Shown here: piece after piece, positions 1-7,178 of the stretch | Layout: each line of letters begins with the position of its first letter | Numbering within the stretch: position 1 is the first letter of the stretch | DNA from: Aquificaceae bacterium | Lineage (GTDB): Bacteria > Aquificota > Aquificia > Aquificales > Aquificaceae | DNA length: 32,451 nucleotides | Assembly (NCBI GenBank): GCA_025057455.1 | Contig: JANWWY010000016.1 | Span: forward strand, 1 to 32,451 | Direction: 5' to 3' | Notes under the pieces: generated by a model | The model's input: only the letters and a program-made list of their open reading frames with translations | The model's database searches: none | Told to the model about the DNA's origin: nothing | Position numbers and translations under genes: made by a program

Positions 1-134
1 TGCCTAAAGGTGCGTCAACGGTTATAGAAGACCATCTTACTGTAGAAGCTCAACTTCCAGAATCCTTGATAAGAAGTCTTATTGGGTTTATGTTTAAATA
101 CAGATGCTGGAGGATAAAAAGATTCTTGGAATGA
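1..134 (+). CDS. 3' end of an unidentified protein gene (partial)
   Basis: An open frame enters from the left edge (codons from base 3) and ends at TGA 132-134, giving 43 visible C-terminal residues. They read as a beta-strand-like stretch followed by a Leu/Arg/Lys-rich amphipathic helix (from about LPESLIRSL to the end). This is vaguely like the last strand and long C-terminal helix of SRPBCC/START-fold proteins, but the fragment is too short to assign. The stop overlaps the ATG at 131 of the next gene as ATGA, the junction style used throughout this window, which supports the frame being real. Family assignment is a guess. Confidence 0.4.
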   Translation, partial: PKGASTVIEDHLTVEAQLPESLIRSLIGFMFKYRCWRIKRFLE

Positions 135-571
135 AGCCAGACGAGCTTGCCTTTTCTGGCACCATAATACTGCCTCTTGGTGGCTTTCACTACGCCTTTG
201 GGCTTTTGGGTGGTCTTCTGCTCCTTCTTGGTGTTTGGAGTTTGTTGGATAGGCACTCTCTCGGTGAGCTCAAAAAGACCTTTGGAGTGGGGCTTTTGAT
301 GGCTATACTTGGTGGTTTTTGGGCTAGGTATGTTCTTGACAGCTACGGTTTTGAAATAAAGAGGCTCTTGCTTACAGCTCTCATTTCTGGTTTGGGTTTG
401 TATCTTCAGGCAAGGGTGTATGCCACTCTGTCAAGGGTTGAGAAAAAGGAGCTTCTTGAGTTGGGTGGTATTCTTCTGGTTGTAGGGTCTGCAACCTTTT
501 GGTTTTTTATAGGCTTTTTGCCTCTTGCTCTTGGAGTTCTCCTCATAGCCTACTCTTTCTGGAGGTGGTAA
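131..571 (+). CDS. small integral membrane protein, DUF996-like
   Basis: About 146 residues, nearly all hydrophobic, with four or five predicted membrane segments: a Gly/Leu-rich first pair near residues 10-45, a helix near 55-75, another near 80-100 and a C-terminal pair from about 110 on. No charged catalytic motif, metal site or signal peptidase site is seen. The Gly-Leu-rich helices separated by short charged loops resemble the uncharacterised DUF996 membrane family of archaea and deep-branching bacteria; this is from memory. The start at 131 is preferred because it overlaps the upstream stop as ATGA. An in-frame ATG at 104 would add nine residues but has no ribosome binding site. The next gene follows one base after the stop, so the two are probably co-transcribed. 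Function unknown. Confidence 0.75.
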   Translation: MKPDELAFSGTIILPLGGFHYAFGLLGGLLLLLGVWSLLDRHSLGELKKTFGVGLLMAILGGFWARYVLDSYGFEIKRLLLTALISGLGLYLQARVYATLSRVEKKELLELGGILLVVGSATFWFFIGFLPLALGVLLIAYSFWRW

Positions 572-572
572 C

Positions 573-1076
573 GTGAAAGAGCTTTTTATAAAAATCCTCG
601 CTCTCTTCGGTTTAGCACAGGCTGGAAGCCCCTTGCAAGAAGGACAGCCCGCCTACCCTTTTAGCCTCAAAAATCACGAAGGCAAAGTGGTAAACCTTTC
701 AGAACACAGAGGGAGATGGGTAGTTCTTTACTTCTACCCCAAGGCGGACACACCAGGATGCACCACTCAGGCAAAGGAGTACACTCGTCTAATGCCCGAG
801 TTTGAGAGGCTCAAAGTTAAGGTCTTTGGCATAAGCACAGACACCGTGGAAAGCATAAAAAGGTTCAGGGAAAAGTATAATCTCTCCGTAGAGTTTCTTT
901 CTGACCCGAAGGGTAGCGTGGCAAAGGCTTACGGCGTTACCCTTATAGCGGGCTTTTGTTCAAGGGATACGGTCTTAGTGAACCCGGACCTAAAAGTAGA
1001 AAAGGTTTACAGAGGTGTAGACCCTTCAGCGGACCCTCAAAGGGTTTTAGATTACATAAAAAACAAAGCAAAATAA
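573..1076 (+). CDS. bcp: peroxiredoxin, Bcp/PrxQ family, possibly exported
   Basis: A 167-residue thiol peroxidase that would reduce H2O2 and organic hydroperoxides. The Bcp/PrxQ signature is clear: YFYPKADTPGCTTQ places the peroxidatic cysteine at Cys63, and the fold continues through GISTDTVES and the SDPKGSVAKAYGV segment. Two oddities are visible. The resolving cysteine normally five residues after the first (CTxEAC) is a lysine; the only other cysteine is Cys129, near the strand that precedes the C-terminal helix, so resolution is either 1-Cys or uses Cys129. Residues 1-17 (Lys-rich start, hydrophobic IKILALFGLAQA) look like a short signal peptide, suggesting a periplasmic enzyme. The start is GTG, seven bases after a GGAGG (561-565) lying in the end of the upstream gene, so translation is probably coupled. 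Confidence 0.9.
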   Translation: MKELFIKILALFGLAQAGSPLQEGQPAYPFSLKNHEGKVVNLSEHRGRWVVLYFYPKADTPGCTTQAKEYTRLMPEFERLKVKVFGISTDTVESIKRFREKYNLSVEFLSDPKGSVAKAYGVTLIAGFCSRDTVLVNPDLKVEKVYRGVDPSADPQRVLDYIKNKAK

Positions 1077-1081
1077 CAGGC

Positions 1082-1118
1082 TTGAAATTAACAAGGTTAA
1101 GATAACATACTTAAACCT
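1082..1118 (+). promoter_or_regulatory. candidate copA promoter with overlapping palindromic operator
   Basis: The 42 bases before copA hold TTGAAA (1082-1087), a plausible -35, and CATACT (1106-1111), a weak -10 at 18-base spacing. Between them is a perfect inverted repeat TTAAC-AAG-GTTAA (1088-1100). A palindrome in the -35/-10 spacer is where a metal-responsive repressor or MerR-type activator would bind; the sequence is not one I recognise as a CueR, CsoR or CopY box. No ribosome binding site precedes the ATG, and the predicted transcript would begin at or next to it. Confidence 0.35.
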
Positions 1119-3128
1119 ATGCGTGTAAGCCTTAGGGTTTCTGGAATGACCTGCGTAAACTGCGCAAGAGCCATTGAAATAAGTCTCAAAAAGTTAAGAG
1201 GTGTGGAAGAGGTAAAGGTCTCCTTTGAACTGGGAAGGGTTTGGGTTGAATTCAACGAAGACCTTCTTGATGTGGAACAGATAAGGAGAGTTGTTGAATC
1301 TTTAGGCTACAGGGTAGAGGATGTAAAAGGAAAAAGCAGGAGCTTTGAGGTTCTGTTATTTTGCTGGTCTTTTAGTCTCGTCTTGATGCTTCTCATGCTC
1401 TGGCATAGCCCCATGAGCCTTTACCTTCAGGCTTTACTTTCTGCTACTGTTCAGATATTTGGTGGCTATGGTTTCTATGTAGGTGGCTACAGGGCTTTAA
1501 GGGCAGGCGTGGGAAACATGGACCTTCTTGTAGCTCTCGGAAGCACATCAGCCCTCTTTTACAGCCTTCTTTGCCTTATGTCTTTTCTTCCCGGTGAGCC
1601 TATTTTTGAAACGTCTGCCTTCCTTATTACCTTTATAAGGACTGGTAAGTTTCTGGAAGAGTGGGTAAAGGCTAAAGCCCTAAAGGGTCTTCGTGAGCTT
1701 TTTTCCATGCAAACACTCAAGGTGAGGGTTCTGAAAGGACAAAGAGAAGAGGAAAAATCCCCCCAGGAGGTGTTTGTTGGGGATGTGATACTCTTAAGAG
1801 CTGGTGATATGGTGCCTATGGACTGCAAGCTCTTGGAGGGTTCCCTGGAAGTGGACGAATCGCTCATAACGGGTGAAAGCCTTCCCATAAAGAAGTCTGT
1901 AGGAGATAGGCTAACATCGGGCAGTCTTGTTGTCTCTGGCTATGCAAGGGCGAAGGTGGAAAAGACCTTTGGTAGCAGTTATGCAAACCTTTTGGTAAGA
2001 CTGGTGGAGGAGTCCCTCAGCAAGAGGCCAAGGGTGCAACGTTTTGCGGACAAGTTTTCCCACTACTTCGTTCAAGCGGTTCTTCTTTTCTCCATCCTCG
2101 TCTTCTTTCTTTGGTATGCAGAAACGGGTAACCTCCAGTTAGCCATAAACTTTTCCCTTGCGGTGCTTGTAGTATCCTGTCCCTGTGCCTTTGGTATTGC
2201 AGTACCTTTGGCTTTGACTCTGGGGCTTTTCAGGATGCAGAGGAGGGGTCTAGTAGTTAAAAACCCTTCCGCCATAGAGGTGGATGTGGACATTCTTCTG
2301 ATGGATAAAACTGGCACCCTAACGGAGGGCAAGCCAAAACTTGTAGACTACAGGTTGGAGGATGATAGGGCACTTGCCATAGTGTGTAGTATGGTTCAGG
2401 CTTCCAACCATCCCTATTCCCTTGCCCTCAGAGATTTTTGCAGTCAGAGGGGTTTCGTAGGTAAGGTTATGGAGGGTTGTAGGGAAGAAGTAGGCGTAGG
2501 TTTGCTGTGCGGTGAGTACAAACTTGGAAGGTCTGAAGAGGGTCAGGTGGCTCTCTACAGAAATGGTTCAAAGCTGGCTGAGTTCTTCTTTGAAGACCTC
2601 ATAAAGGAAGACGCAAAAGAAACCCTTCAGTTTCTGAAGTCTAAGGGCATAAAGGTTATTATGCTTACGGGGGATAGAGAAAAAAGGGCAGAAGTTATAG
2701 CAAGGGAGCTAAGCATAGATGAATTTATCGCAGGTGCAAAGCCAGAGGATAAGCTAAGAAAAGTAAGAGAGCTAAAGGAAAAGGGCTACAGGGTTGGCGT
2801 GGTGGGGGATGGTATAAACGACGCTCCCGCCATGGCTGAAGCTGACCTGTCCTTTGCAGTAGGCTCTGGCACCGACATGGCAAAGAGGGCTGGCGATGTA
2901 GTGCTTCTAAAGGGTATTGGTGGGCTTGTGGACTTTTTTGAGGAGAAAAAAAGAACCATGAGAAGGATAAAGCAAAACCTCTTCTGGGCTTTTCTGTACA
3001 ACATACTCCTTATACCTATAGCATCAGGACTGTTTTATACAGAAGGCATATATTTAAAGCCAGAGATGGCTGGTCTTATGATGGCACTTTCTTCCTTGAG
3101 TGTGGTCTTGAATTCTGTAAGGAAATAG
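1119..3128 (+). CDS. copA: Cu(I)-translocating P1B-type ATPase (CopA)
   Basis: A 669-residue heavy-metal P-type ATPase that would pump Cu(I) out of the cytoplasm. It has one N-terminal metal-binding HMA domain (GMTCVNCARAIE, Cys12 and Cys15), then two membrane helices that precede TM pairs, the actuator loop ending in TGES, the ion-channel CPC motif (SCPCAFGIAVPLAL), the phosphorylation site DKTGTLTEG, the HP motif (SNHPYSLAL) and the GDGINDAPAMAEAD hinge. The last two helices carry FLYN and MALSSLSVVLNS, the Asn/Tyr and Met/Ser residues that define the Cu(I) subclass rather than Zn/Cd pumps. Length is slightly short for the family (commonly 700-800), consistent with a single HMA domain. It follows the peroxiredoxin by 42 bases, which hold a candidate promoter and palindrome. 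The end of this gene contains the rpsP promoter. Confidence 0.95.
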   Translation: MRVSLRVSGMTCVNCARAIEISLKKLRGVEEVKVSFELGRVWVEFNEDLLDVEQIRRVVESLGYRVEDVKGKSRSFEVLLFCWSFSLVLMLLMLWHSPMSLYLQALLSATVQIFGGYGFYVGGYRALRAGVGNMDLLVALGSTSALFYSLLCLMSFLPGEPIFETSAFLITFIRTGKFLEEWVKAKALKGLRELFSMQTLKVRVLKGQREEEKSPQEVFVGDVILLRAGDMVPMDCKLLEGSLEVDESLITGESLPIKKSVGDRLTSGSLVVSGYARAKVEKTFGSSYANLLVRLVEESLSKRPRVQRFADKFSHYFVQAVLLFSILVFFLWYAETGNLQLAINFSLAVLVVSCPCAFGIAVPLALTLGLFRMQRRGLVVKNPSAIEVDVDILLMDKTGTLTEGKPKLVDYRLEDDRALAIVCSMVQASNHPYSLALRDFCSQRGFVGKVMEGCREEVGVGLLCGEYKLGRSEEGQVALYRNGSKLAEFFFEDLIKEDAKETLQFLKSKGIKVIMLTGDREKRAEVIARELSIDEFIAGAKPEDKLRKVRELKEKGYRVGVVGDGINDAPAMAEADLSFAVGSGTDMAKRAGDVVLLKGIGGLVDFFEEKKRTMRRIKQNLFWAFLYNILLIPIASGLFYTEGIYLKPEMAGLMMALSSLSVVLNSVRK

Positions 3129-3136
3129 TGTATAAT
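3108..3136 (+). promoter_or_regulatory. sigma-70 promoter for rpsP-khpA
   Basis: TTGAAT (3108-3113) and a perfect TATAAT (3131-3136) are separated by exactly 17 bases. The -35 lies inside the 3' end of copA. Transcription would start near 3143, giving a leader of about 20 bases with the ribosome binding site CAGGAGGT just before the rpsP ATG. Confidence 0.8.
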
Positions 3137-3163
3137 AGGCAAATTGTTACGCAGGAGGTTAAT

Positions 3164-3403
3164 ATGGCACTGAGGATAAGGGTTTCCAGATACGGAAGAA
3201 GGCATCATCCCATATACAGGGTTGTGGTGGCAGACGCAAAAGCTCCGAGGGATGGTAAGGTGGTAGATGTGATAGCCACGTACGACCCTGTAAACAAAAG
3301 ACTCATTGAATTAAAGGAAGAAAAACTAAAGGATTGGCTCCAGAAGGGAGCGGAATTAACCGATAGGGCAAAAGCCATACTCAAAAACGCAAAAATACTC
3401 TAA
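3164..3403 (+). CDS. rpsP: 30S ribosomal protein S16
   Basis: A 79-residue protein with the diagnostic S16 opening MALRIRVSRYGRRHHPIYRVVVAD followed by the AYDPV-like ATYDPVNK motif; it binds 16S rRNA in the body of the small subunit during early assembly. The open frame extends upstream to 3128, but the ATG at 3164 is chosen because it gives the conserved S16 N-terminus and is preceded by AGGAGG at 3153-3158. The upstream codons would overlap the -10 element. The pairing with a downstream KH protein gene is the widely conserved rpsP-khpA order. Confidence 0.96.
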   Translation: MALRIRVSRYGRRHHPIYRVVVADAKAPRDGKVVDVIATYDPVNKRLIELKEEKLKDWLQKGAELTDRAKAILKNAKIL

Positions 3404-3416
3404 CAGGAGGTAGACC

Positions 3417-3656
3417 ATGAGCCAGCTTAGGGACATCGTTGAAATCACCGCTAAATCCCTCGTAGACAACCCAGAAAAGGTAAATGTGCAAGAAATCGAG
3501 GGAGAAAAAACCGTCGTAATTGAACTAAGAGTAGACAAGGCAGACCTTGGCAAGGTTATAGGCAGGGGTGGTCGCATAGCCAGGTCTTTAAGAACCATAC
3601 TTGCATCCATGGGAAGGAAGATAAACAAAAGGGTTGTTCTTGAAATTCTTGAGTAG
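3417..3656 (+). CDS. khpA: KH-domain RNA-binding protein KhpA (YlqC family)
   Basis: A 79-residue single KH-domain protein. The RNA-contacting GxxG loop is GRGG in KVIGRGGRIARSLR, preceded by the strand VVIELRVDKADLG. Length and arrangement match the KhpA/YlqC/YlxQ-neighbour family, small RNA chaperones that in other bacteria pair with KhpB and influence cell division and translation. It starts 13 bases after rpsP with a strong AGGAGG (3408-3413) and is almost certainly in the same transcript. No partner KhpB or rimM/trmD genes follow here, unlike the usual rpsP operon; metK with its own promoter comes next. Confidence 0.93.
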   Translation: MSQLRDIVEITAKSLVDNPEKVNVQEIEGEKTVVIELRVDKADLGKVIGRGGRIARSLRTILASMGRKINKRVVLEILE

Positions 3657-3658
3657 GT

Positions 3659-3664
3659 TATAAT
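3659..3664 (+). promoter_or_regulatory. TATAAT -10 element of metK, candidate leaderless start
   Basis: A perfect TATAAT immediately overlaps the end of khpA (the stop is 3654-3656). The best -35 candidates are TTCTTG at 16-base spacing or TTGTTC at 19, both weak. Transcription would begin at about 3671-3673, on or next to the first in-frame ATG of metK at 3673, so the mRNA may lack a leader. No SAM riboswitch could fit. Confidence 0.5.
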
Positions 3665-3672
3665 AGACCTCC

Positions 3673-4806
3673 ATGGGAAGGACCATAAAGATGGCCGAGT
3701 CCCCCATGGAGGGGCATCCAGATAAGCTGGCGGACCTCATAGCGGACGCTCTCTTGGACGAGTTTTTGAGGAAGGACCCTTACAGTAGAGTTTCCCTTGA
3801 AATATTACTCCTCTCCGGTATGACCTTTGTGGCGGGTCATGTTTCGACGGAGAGCTACGTAGACATACCGGGCATAGTTAGGAAGACTATAAAGGAGACA
3901 GGCTACAGTAGAGCGGAGCACGGATTTGATGCGGATTCCTCCGCAGTAATAACCTCCATAGAGGAGCAAAGCCCAGACATAGTTTTAGGTATATCCTCCG
4001 AGGGTGCTGGCGATACGGCCACAGTGGTTGGTTATGCCTGCACCGACACGCCCAACTACATGCCTCTACCCATAAGCCTCGCACATTCTCTATCTCAAAG
4101 GATTTCAGAGCTGAGAAAGTCTGGAAAAGCTCCTTTTTTGCGTCCCGATGGTAAGGTTTTGGTAACTGTAATCTATGAAGATGGTAAACCTCTTTTTGTA
4201 AAGGACATTATCATCTTTTGTCAGCATGACCCAGAGATACCCTTGGAAAAGCTCAGAGACTTTGTAGTAGAAGAAGCGGTGAAAAAGGTTGTTCCTCAGG
4301 ATTTTATACAGATGGAAACAAAGATGCTGGTTAACCCTTCTGGTAGGTTTGTGTTGGGGGGGCCTGCAGCCGATGCGGGTCAAACGGGCAGGAAGATAGT
4401 CTCCGATGCCTACGGTGATGTAGCATACTCTGGTGGAAGTGCCTTCTCCGGCAAAGACCCTACAAAGACCGACAGGACAGCCTCCTACATGGCTCGCATG
4501 ATGGCAAAGCATGTGGTTGCTAGCGGTCTTGCCCAAAGGTGTATGGTTCAGATGGCCTACGCCTTTGGCATGAGTGAGGTTATAGCCTTTGATGTGGAGA
4601 CCTACAACACGGAGAAGGTGGACAAAGAGAGGATAAAGTCAAGACTTCTTGAGGTGTTTCCCACAAACCCCAAGAAGATGATAGACTTTCTTGACCTCAG
4701 AAAGCCCATATACAAGCAAACCGCCTGCTACGGACACTTTGGAAAGGAAAACCTGCCGTGGGAGAAGCTAAGCAAGCTTGAGGAGTTTTTAGACCTCAAG
4801 CAGTAA
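3673..4806 (+). CDS. metK: S-adenosylmethionine synthetase (methionine adenosyltransferase), divergent form
   Basis: A 377-residue enzyme that makes S-adenosylmethionine from ATP and methionine. Landmarks of bacterial MetK are present: AESPMEGHPDKLAD near the N-terminus (catalytic His/Asp), GGPAADAGQTGRKIVSDAYG, the AFSGKDPTKTDR ATP/phosphate segment and the C-terminal YKQTACYGHFGKENLPWEK. Several positions nearly invariant in the E. coli-type enzyme differ: GAGDQG reads GAGDTA, the GGPMGD motif is GGPAAD and the ARHGGGAF turn is AYSGGSAF, so this belongs to a divergent branch. Two starts are possible: ATG 3673, which keeps the first beta strand but has no ribosome binding site and sits 8 bases after a -10, and ATG 3691, preceded by GGAAGGA. 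The 3' end overlaps the convergent hisZ by 18 bases. Confidence 0.94.
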   Translation: MGRTIKMAESPMEGHPDKLADLIADALLDEFLRKDPYSRVSLEILLLSGMTFVAGHVSTESYVDIPGIVRKTIKETGYSRAEHGFDADSSAVITSIEEQSPDIVLGISSEGAGDTATVVGYACTDTPNYMPLPISLAHSLSQRISELRKSGKAPFLRPDGKVLVTVIYEDGKPLFVKDIIIFCQHDPEIPLEKLRDFVVEEAVKKVVPQDFIQMETKMLVNPSGRFVLGGPAADAGQTGRKIVSDAYGDVAYSGGSAFSGKDPTKTDRTASYMARMMAKHVVASGLAQRCMVQMAYAFGMSEVIAFDVETYNTEKVDKERIKSRLLEVFPTNPKKMIDFLDLRKPIYKQTACYGHFGKENLPWEKLSKLEEFLDLKQ

Positions 4807-5640
4807 ATCGAGGTATACCGCTCCGCCGAAGGCACAGAGGTCTTTTCCTAAGCTCTTATAAAGTCCGTCGTACCTTCCGCCCCCGGCGATAGGCTGACCT
4901 ACCTTAGGATGGAAAAATTCAAACACAAGCCCCGTATAGTAATCCTTAGGTCTTATCTCAGAGAGGTCAAAGAGAACCCTTATACCCTCTAACCTTTCCG
5001 CTACTTCCCTGAGCCTCTGACAATAAGCTGAGAATTCAGGATACTTCCTCTCAAAGCTTTGTAGCACATCAAAACCGCCGTAGGCAAGAAGTAGGTCTTT
5101 GAGAGGCTCTACTGAAGACAGAGTGGAAAAGTTTTTCTGGAGTATGGCCTGCCTGTATTCATGTCCGTACCTTAATAAGAGCTCTTCCACTATAGCCACA
5201 TGACCTAGGCTGAGGGTCAAGTCTTGAAAACCGCATGCTCTTAAATATTCCGCTATAGACTTAAGAACTTCAACCTCAGCTTCTACGGAAGGGTCACCTA
5301 AAAGCTCTACGCCCACCTGATAGCTTTCCAAATTCCCACCTGGTGAGAAGACATTGCCCCAGTAGAAGACTCTCAGGGGTAGGCTCATATTTCTTTGGAG
5401 GCTCAGGAAGCGAGCTATGCTCACCGTCCAATCCCTTCTAAGGCATAGAAGACTATCGTCCTGAAGACTACCCACCACAAAGGGGTTTTCTCCATAAAAC
5501 TCCCTATCGTAAACCTCCAAGGAGGGCAAAACTATAAATCTATAGTCCTTGAAAACCTCGCAAGCTTTCAGAAAAAGCCCCTTTAGCCTCTCAGAGTCTT
5601 CAAAGTTAAAAAACCTCTCCTGGGGTGGAATTACCTTCAT
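4789..5640 (-). CDS. hisZ: ATP phosphoribosyltransferase regulatory subunit HisZ
   Basis: A 283-residue class II aminoacyl-tRNA synthetase-like protein resembling the HisRS catalytic core without an anticodon-binding domain. Visible are the PxxE-like motif 1 region (FIVLPSLEVYD), the motif 2-like LRRDWTVSIARFLS and the histidyl-binding-like YYTGLVFEFF followed by GGGRYDGL, which is shared by HisRS and HisZ. HisZ does not charge tRNA; it is the regulatory partner of the short form of HisG in the first step of histidine synthesis and mediates histidine feedback. It is shorter than typical HisZ (around 320-400), having lost the C-terminal part. It is last in the tRNA-macro-pabB-hisZ unit, 11 bases after pabB, and its end overlaps metK convergently. 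No terminator is visible between them. Confidence 0.88.
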   Translation of the reverse strand: MKVIPPQERFFNFEDSERLKGLFLKACEVFKDYRFIVLPSLEVYDREFYGENPFVVGSLQDDSLLCLRRDWTVSIARFLSLQRNMSLPLRVFYWGNVFSPGGNLESYQVGVELLGDPSVEAEVEVLKSIAEYLRACGFQDLTLSLGHVAIVEELLLRYGHEYRQAILQKNFSTLSSVEPLKDLLLAYGGFDVLQSFERKYPEFSAYCQRLREVAERLEGIRVLFDLSEIRPKDYYTGLVFEFFHPKVGQPIAGGGRYDGLYKSLGKDLCAFGGAVYLDLLLEV

Positions 5641-5651
5641 CTACAGCTATT

Positions 5652-6680
5652 TTAAGCCATCAGAGTCTCGCAGAAGGCTTTTGTTTTAAGAAGCACTTCC
5701 CGCCACTCTTTTTCTGGAAGAGAATCCCAAACAATACCCGCACCCGCATAATAAGAAAGCTTATTTCCAGAGCCTATGGCGGTTCTGATAAGAACACAAA
5801 GGGTAAAATCCCCACCGAATACAAAACCCGCACATCCACAATAGTAATCCCTAGGGTGAGGCTCCAAAAGGTCTATAAGTTCTACAGCCTTCCTCTTGGG
5901 GGCACCTACCACAGAAGCTGGAGGAAATGTTGCCATAAGTATGTTTTTTACGTTTTCCTCAGTTTGTGCCGATACCGTGGAATGCATCTGAAAGAGGGTT
6001 CTAAACTCTTCTACACTAAAGAGTTCTTCAACTTTTACACTACACCGCAAAGCAACCCTTGAAAGGTCGTTTCTTACCATGTCAGTTATCATTAGGTTCT
6101 CCGCTCTATCCTTTTGACTTTTTAGTAGCTCCTCCCTTGATTGGGCGGTTCCCTTTATTGGCTTGCTTACTACTTTCTTTCCTCTTTTTTCCAGGAAAAG
6201 CTCCATGGAACCACAAACAAGATAAAAATCCTCAAGGTCAAGAAAGAAGGCATAAGGCACAGGTTGGCTCTTGTAATACCTAAGAAAAAGGTCTATGGGC
6301 TTGCCACTCATTTCAAAATCAAACTTGCAAGTCAGATTCAACTGATAAATCGTCCCTTCAGCTATAAACTCTTTTACCTTTTTCACTGCTTCTGTATAGT
6401 TTTTCTCGTCAAAGGAAGAGGAAAGGAGCCTTAAGTTTAGGCTATCTTCGTGCTTAACAAAAGGTGAAGGCTCATCAAGCTCCAAAAATACCAACCTTGG
6501 ATATTCAGAAGCTTTTACTTTTATGCCAAGGGTCTGACTGGAAAACCCGTAGGAGATTAAAAGAAAGCCAAAGTCCACATGCTCCAAGTCTTCCAGCGAT
6601 TCAAACTTATGGAGCCTTCTTATCCTCGCTTCCCAGAGCCCGTCTTTGTCAAACCAAGAGCCAGAGAAGACAAGCCTCAT
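5652..6680 (-). CDS. pabB: aminodeoxychorismate synthase component I (PabB), short form
   Basis: A 342-residue chorismate-utilising enzyme that would convert chorismate plus ammonia to 4-amino-4-deoxychorismate for folate synthesis. The C-terminal chorismate-binding core is intact: KPIKGTAQS with the catalytic-region lysine, the KDRAENLMITDMVRNDLSRV signature, the GAPKRKAVELID loop and the closing YYAGAGIVWDSLPEKEW. The PIKGT motif is typical of PabB, whereas anthranilate synthase TrpE usually has PIAGT. The protein is about 100 residues shorter than E. coli PabB; the N-terminal TrpE-N region is cut down. The start codon directly abuts the stop of the macrodomain gene (TGAATG), so translation is coupled. 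The glutaminase subunit PabA and PabC are not in the window. Confidence 0.9.
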   Translation of the reverse strand: MRLVFSGSWFDKDGLWEARIRRLHKFESLEDLEHVDFGFLLISYGFSSQTLGIKVKASEYPRLVFLELDEPSPFVKHEDSLNLRLLSSSFDEKNYTEAVKKVKEFIAEGTIYQLNLTCKFDFEMSGKPIDLFLRYYKSQPVPYAFFLDLEDFYLVCGSMELFLEKRGKKVVSKPIKGTAQSREELLKSQKDRAENLMITDMVRNDLSRVALRCSVKVEELFSVEEFRTLFQMHSTVSAQTEENVKNILMATFPPASVVGAPKRKAVELIDLLEPHPRDYYCGCAGFVFGGDFTLCVLIRTAIGSGNKLSYYAGAGIVWDSLPEKEWREVLLKTKAFCETLMA

Positions 6681-7169
6681 TCAAAGATGCCTTTTCCACT
6701 CCTCCACCATCCTCTGGTCTATGTCTACCAAGACCACCCTCTTTAAACTCTTGGGTTGAAAACCCCTTATCTCCTCCAAAATCACTTTTGCGGACACTTC
6801 AAAGGGAAGCTTTCCCACGCCCGTTCCCATGCCCGGCATGGCTATGCTTTCAAATCCGATACCGTCCGCAAGCTCAAGGGAGGCTCTGACCGCTTTTCTG
6901 ACCTTTTCTTCAGTGGTCTCCATTGCAGGCTCTTCCATGGTTGGAGCATGAATTACTCCTTTAAACTTTAGCCTTCCTGCGGTGGTTAGCACCGCACTGC
7001 CAACCTCTATGGGCGCTTTTGCCATAGCTTCCTTCTCTATCTCTTCCCCTCCCGCTCTCTTTATTACGCCCGCTACACCACCGCCCATAAGACCTAAAGA
7101 GTTTGCCGGGTTTACAATGACATCCACATCCACCTCTAAGATGCTTCCGCAAAGAACCTCTATCTTCAT
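6681..7169 (-). CDS. macrodomain protein (ADP-ribose-binding/deacylating)
   Basis: A 162-residue stand-alone macrodomain. It shows the family signatures: VDVIVNPANSLGLMGGGVAGVIKRAGG (ligand-binding Asn plus the Gly-rich loop) near residues 15-41 and the second phosphate loop MPGMGTGVGKLP near 112-123. Proteins of this type bind ADP-ribose and may hydrolyse ADP-ribose 1''-phosphate or remove ADP-ribose or O-acetyl groups. The substrate cannot be told from sequence. It starts nine bases after the mature end of tRNA-Arg on the same strand with no visible ribosome binding site and abuts pabB, so it probably depends on the tRNA promoter. ADP-ribose 1''-phosphate is a by-product of some eukaryotic tRNA splicing, but there is no evidence this neighbour relationship is functional here. 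Confidence 0.9.
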   Translation of the reverse strand: MKIEVLCGSILEVDVDVIVNPANSLGLMGGGVAGVIKRAGGEEIEKEAMAKAPIEVGSAVLTTAGRLKFKGVIHAPTMEEPAMETTEEKVRKAVRASLELADGIGFESIAMPGMGTGVGKLPFEVSAKVILEEIRGFQPKSLKRVVLVDIDQRMVEEWKRHL

Positions 7170-7178
7170 GCTTTAAAG

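Noticed and set aside
3640-3672. SAM riboswitch upstream of metK
   Set aside because: Only 16 bases separate khpA and metK; no room for an aptamer.
4105-4536. 143-residue frame opposite metK
   Set aside because: It lies wholly inside the well-conserved metK gene on the other strand, has no ribosome site and no recognisable motif; a reading shadow.
4765-4790. AAGCT/AGCTT hairpin followed by TTTTT near the end of metK
   Set aside because: Weak five-pair stem with the T-run separated by six bases and lying inside the coding region; not convincing as a terminator.
5625-6889. Plus-strand frames of 74-145 residues across pabB and the macrodomain gene
   Set aside because: They overlap two confidently identified minus-strand enzymes and encode no coherent domain.
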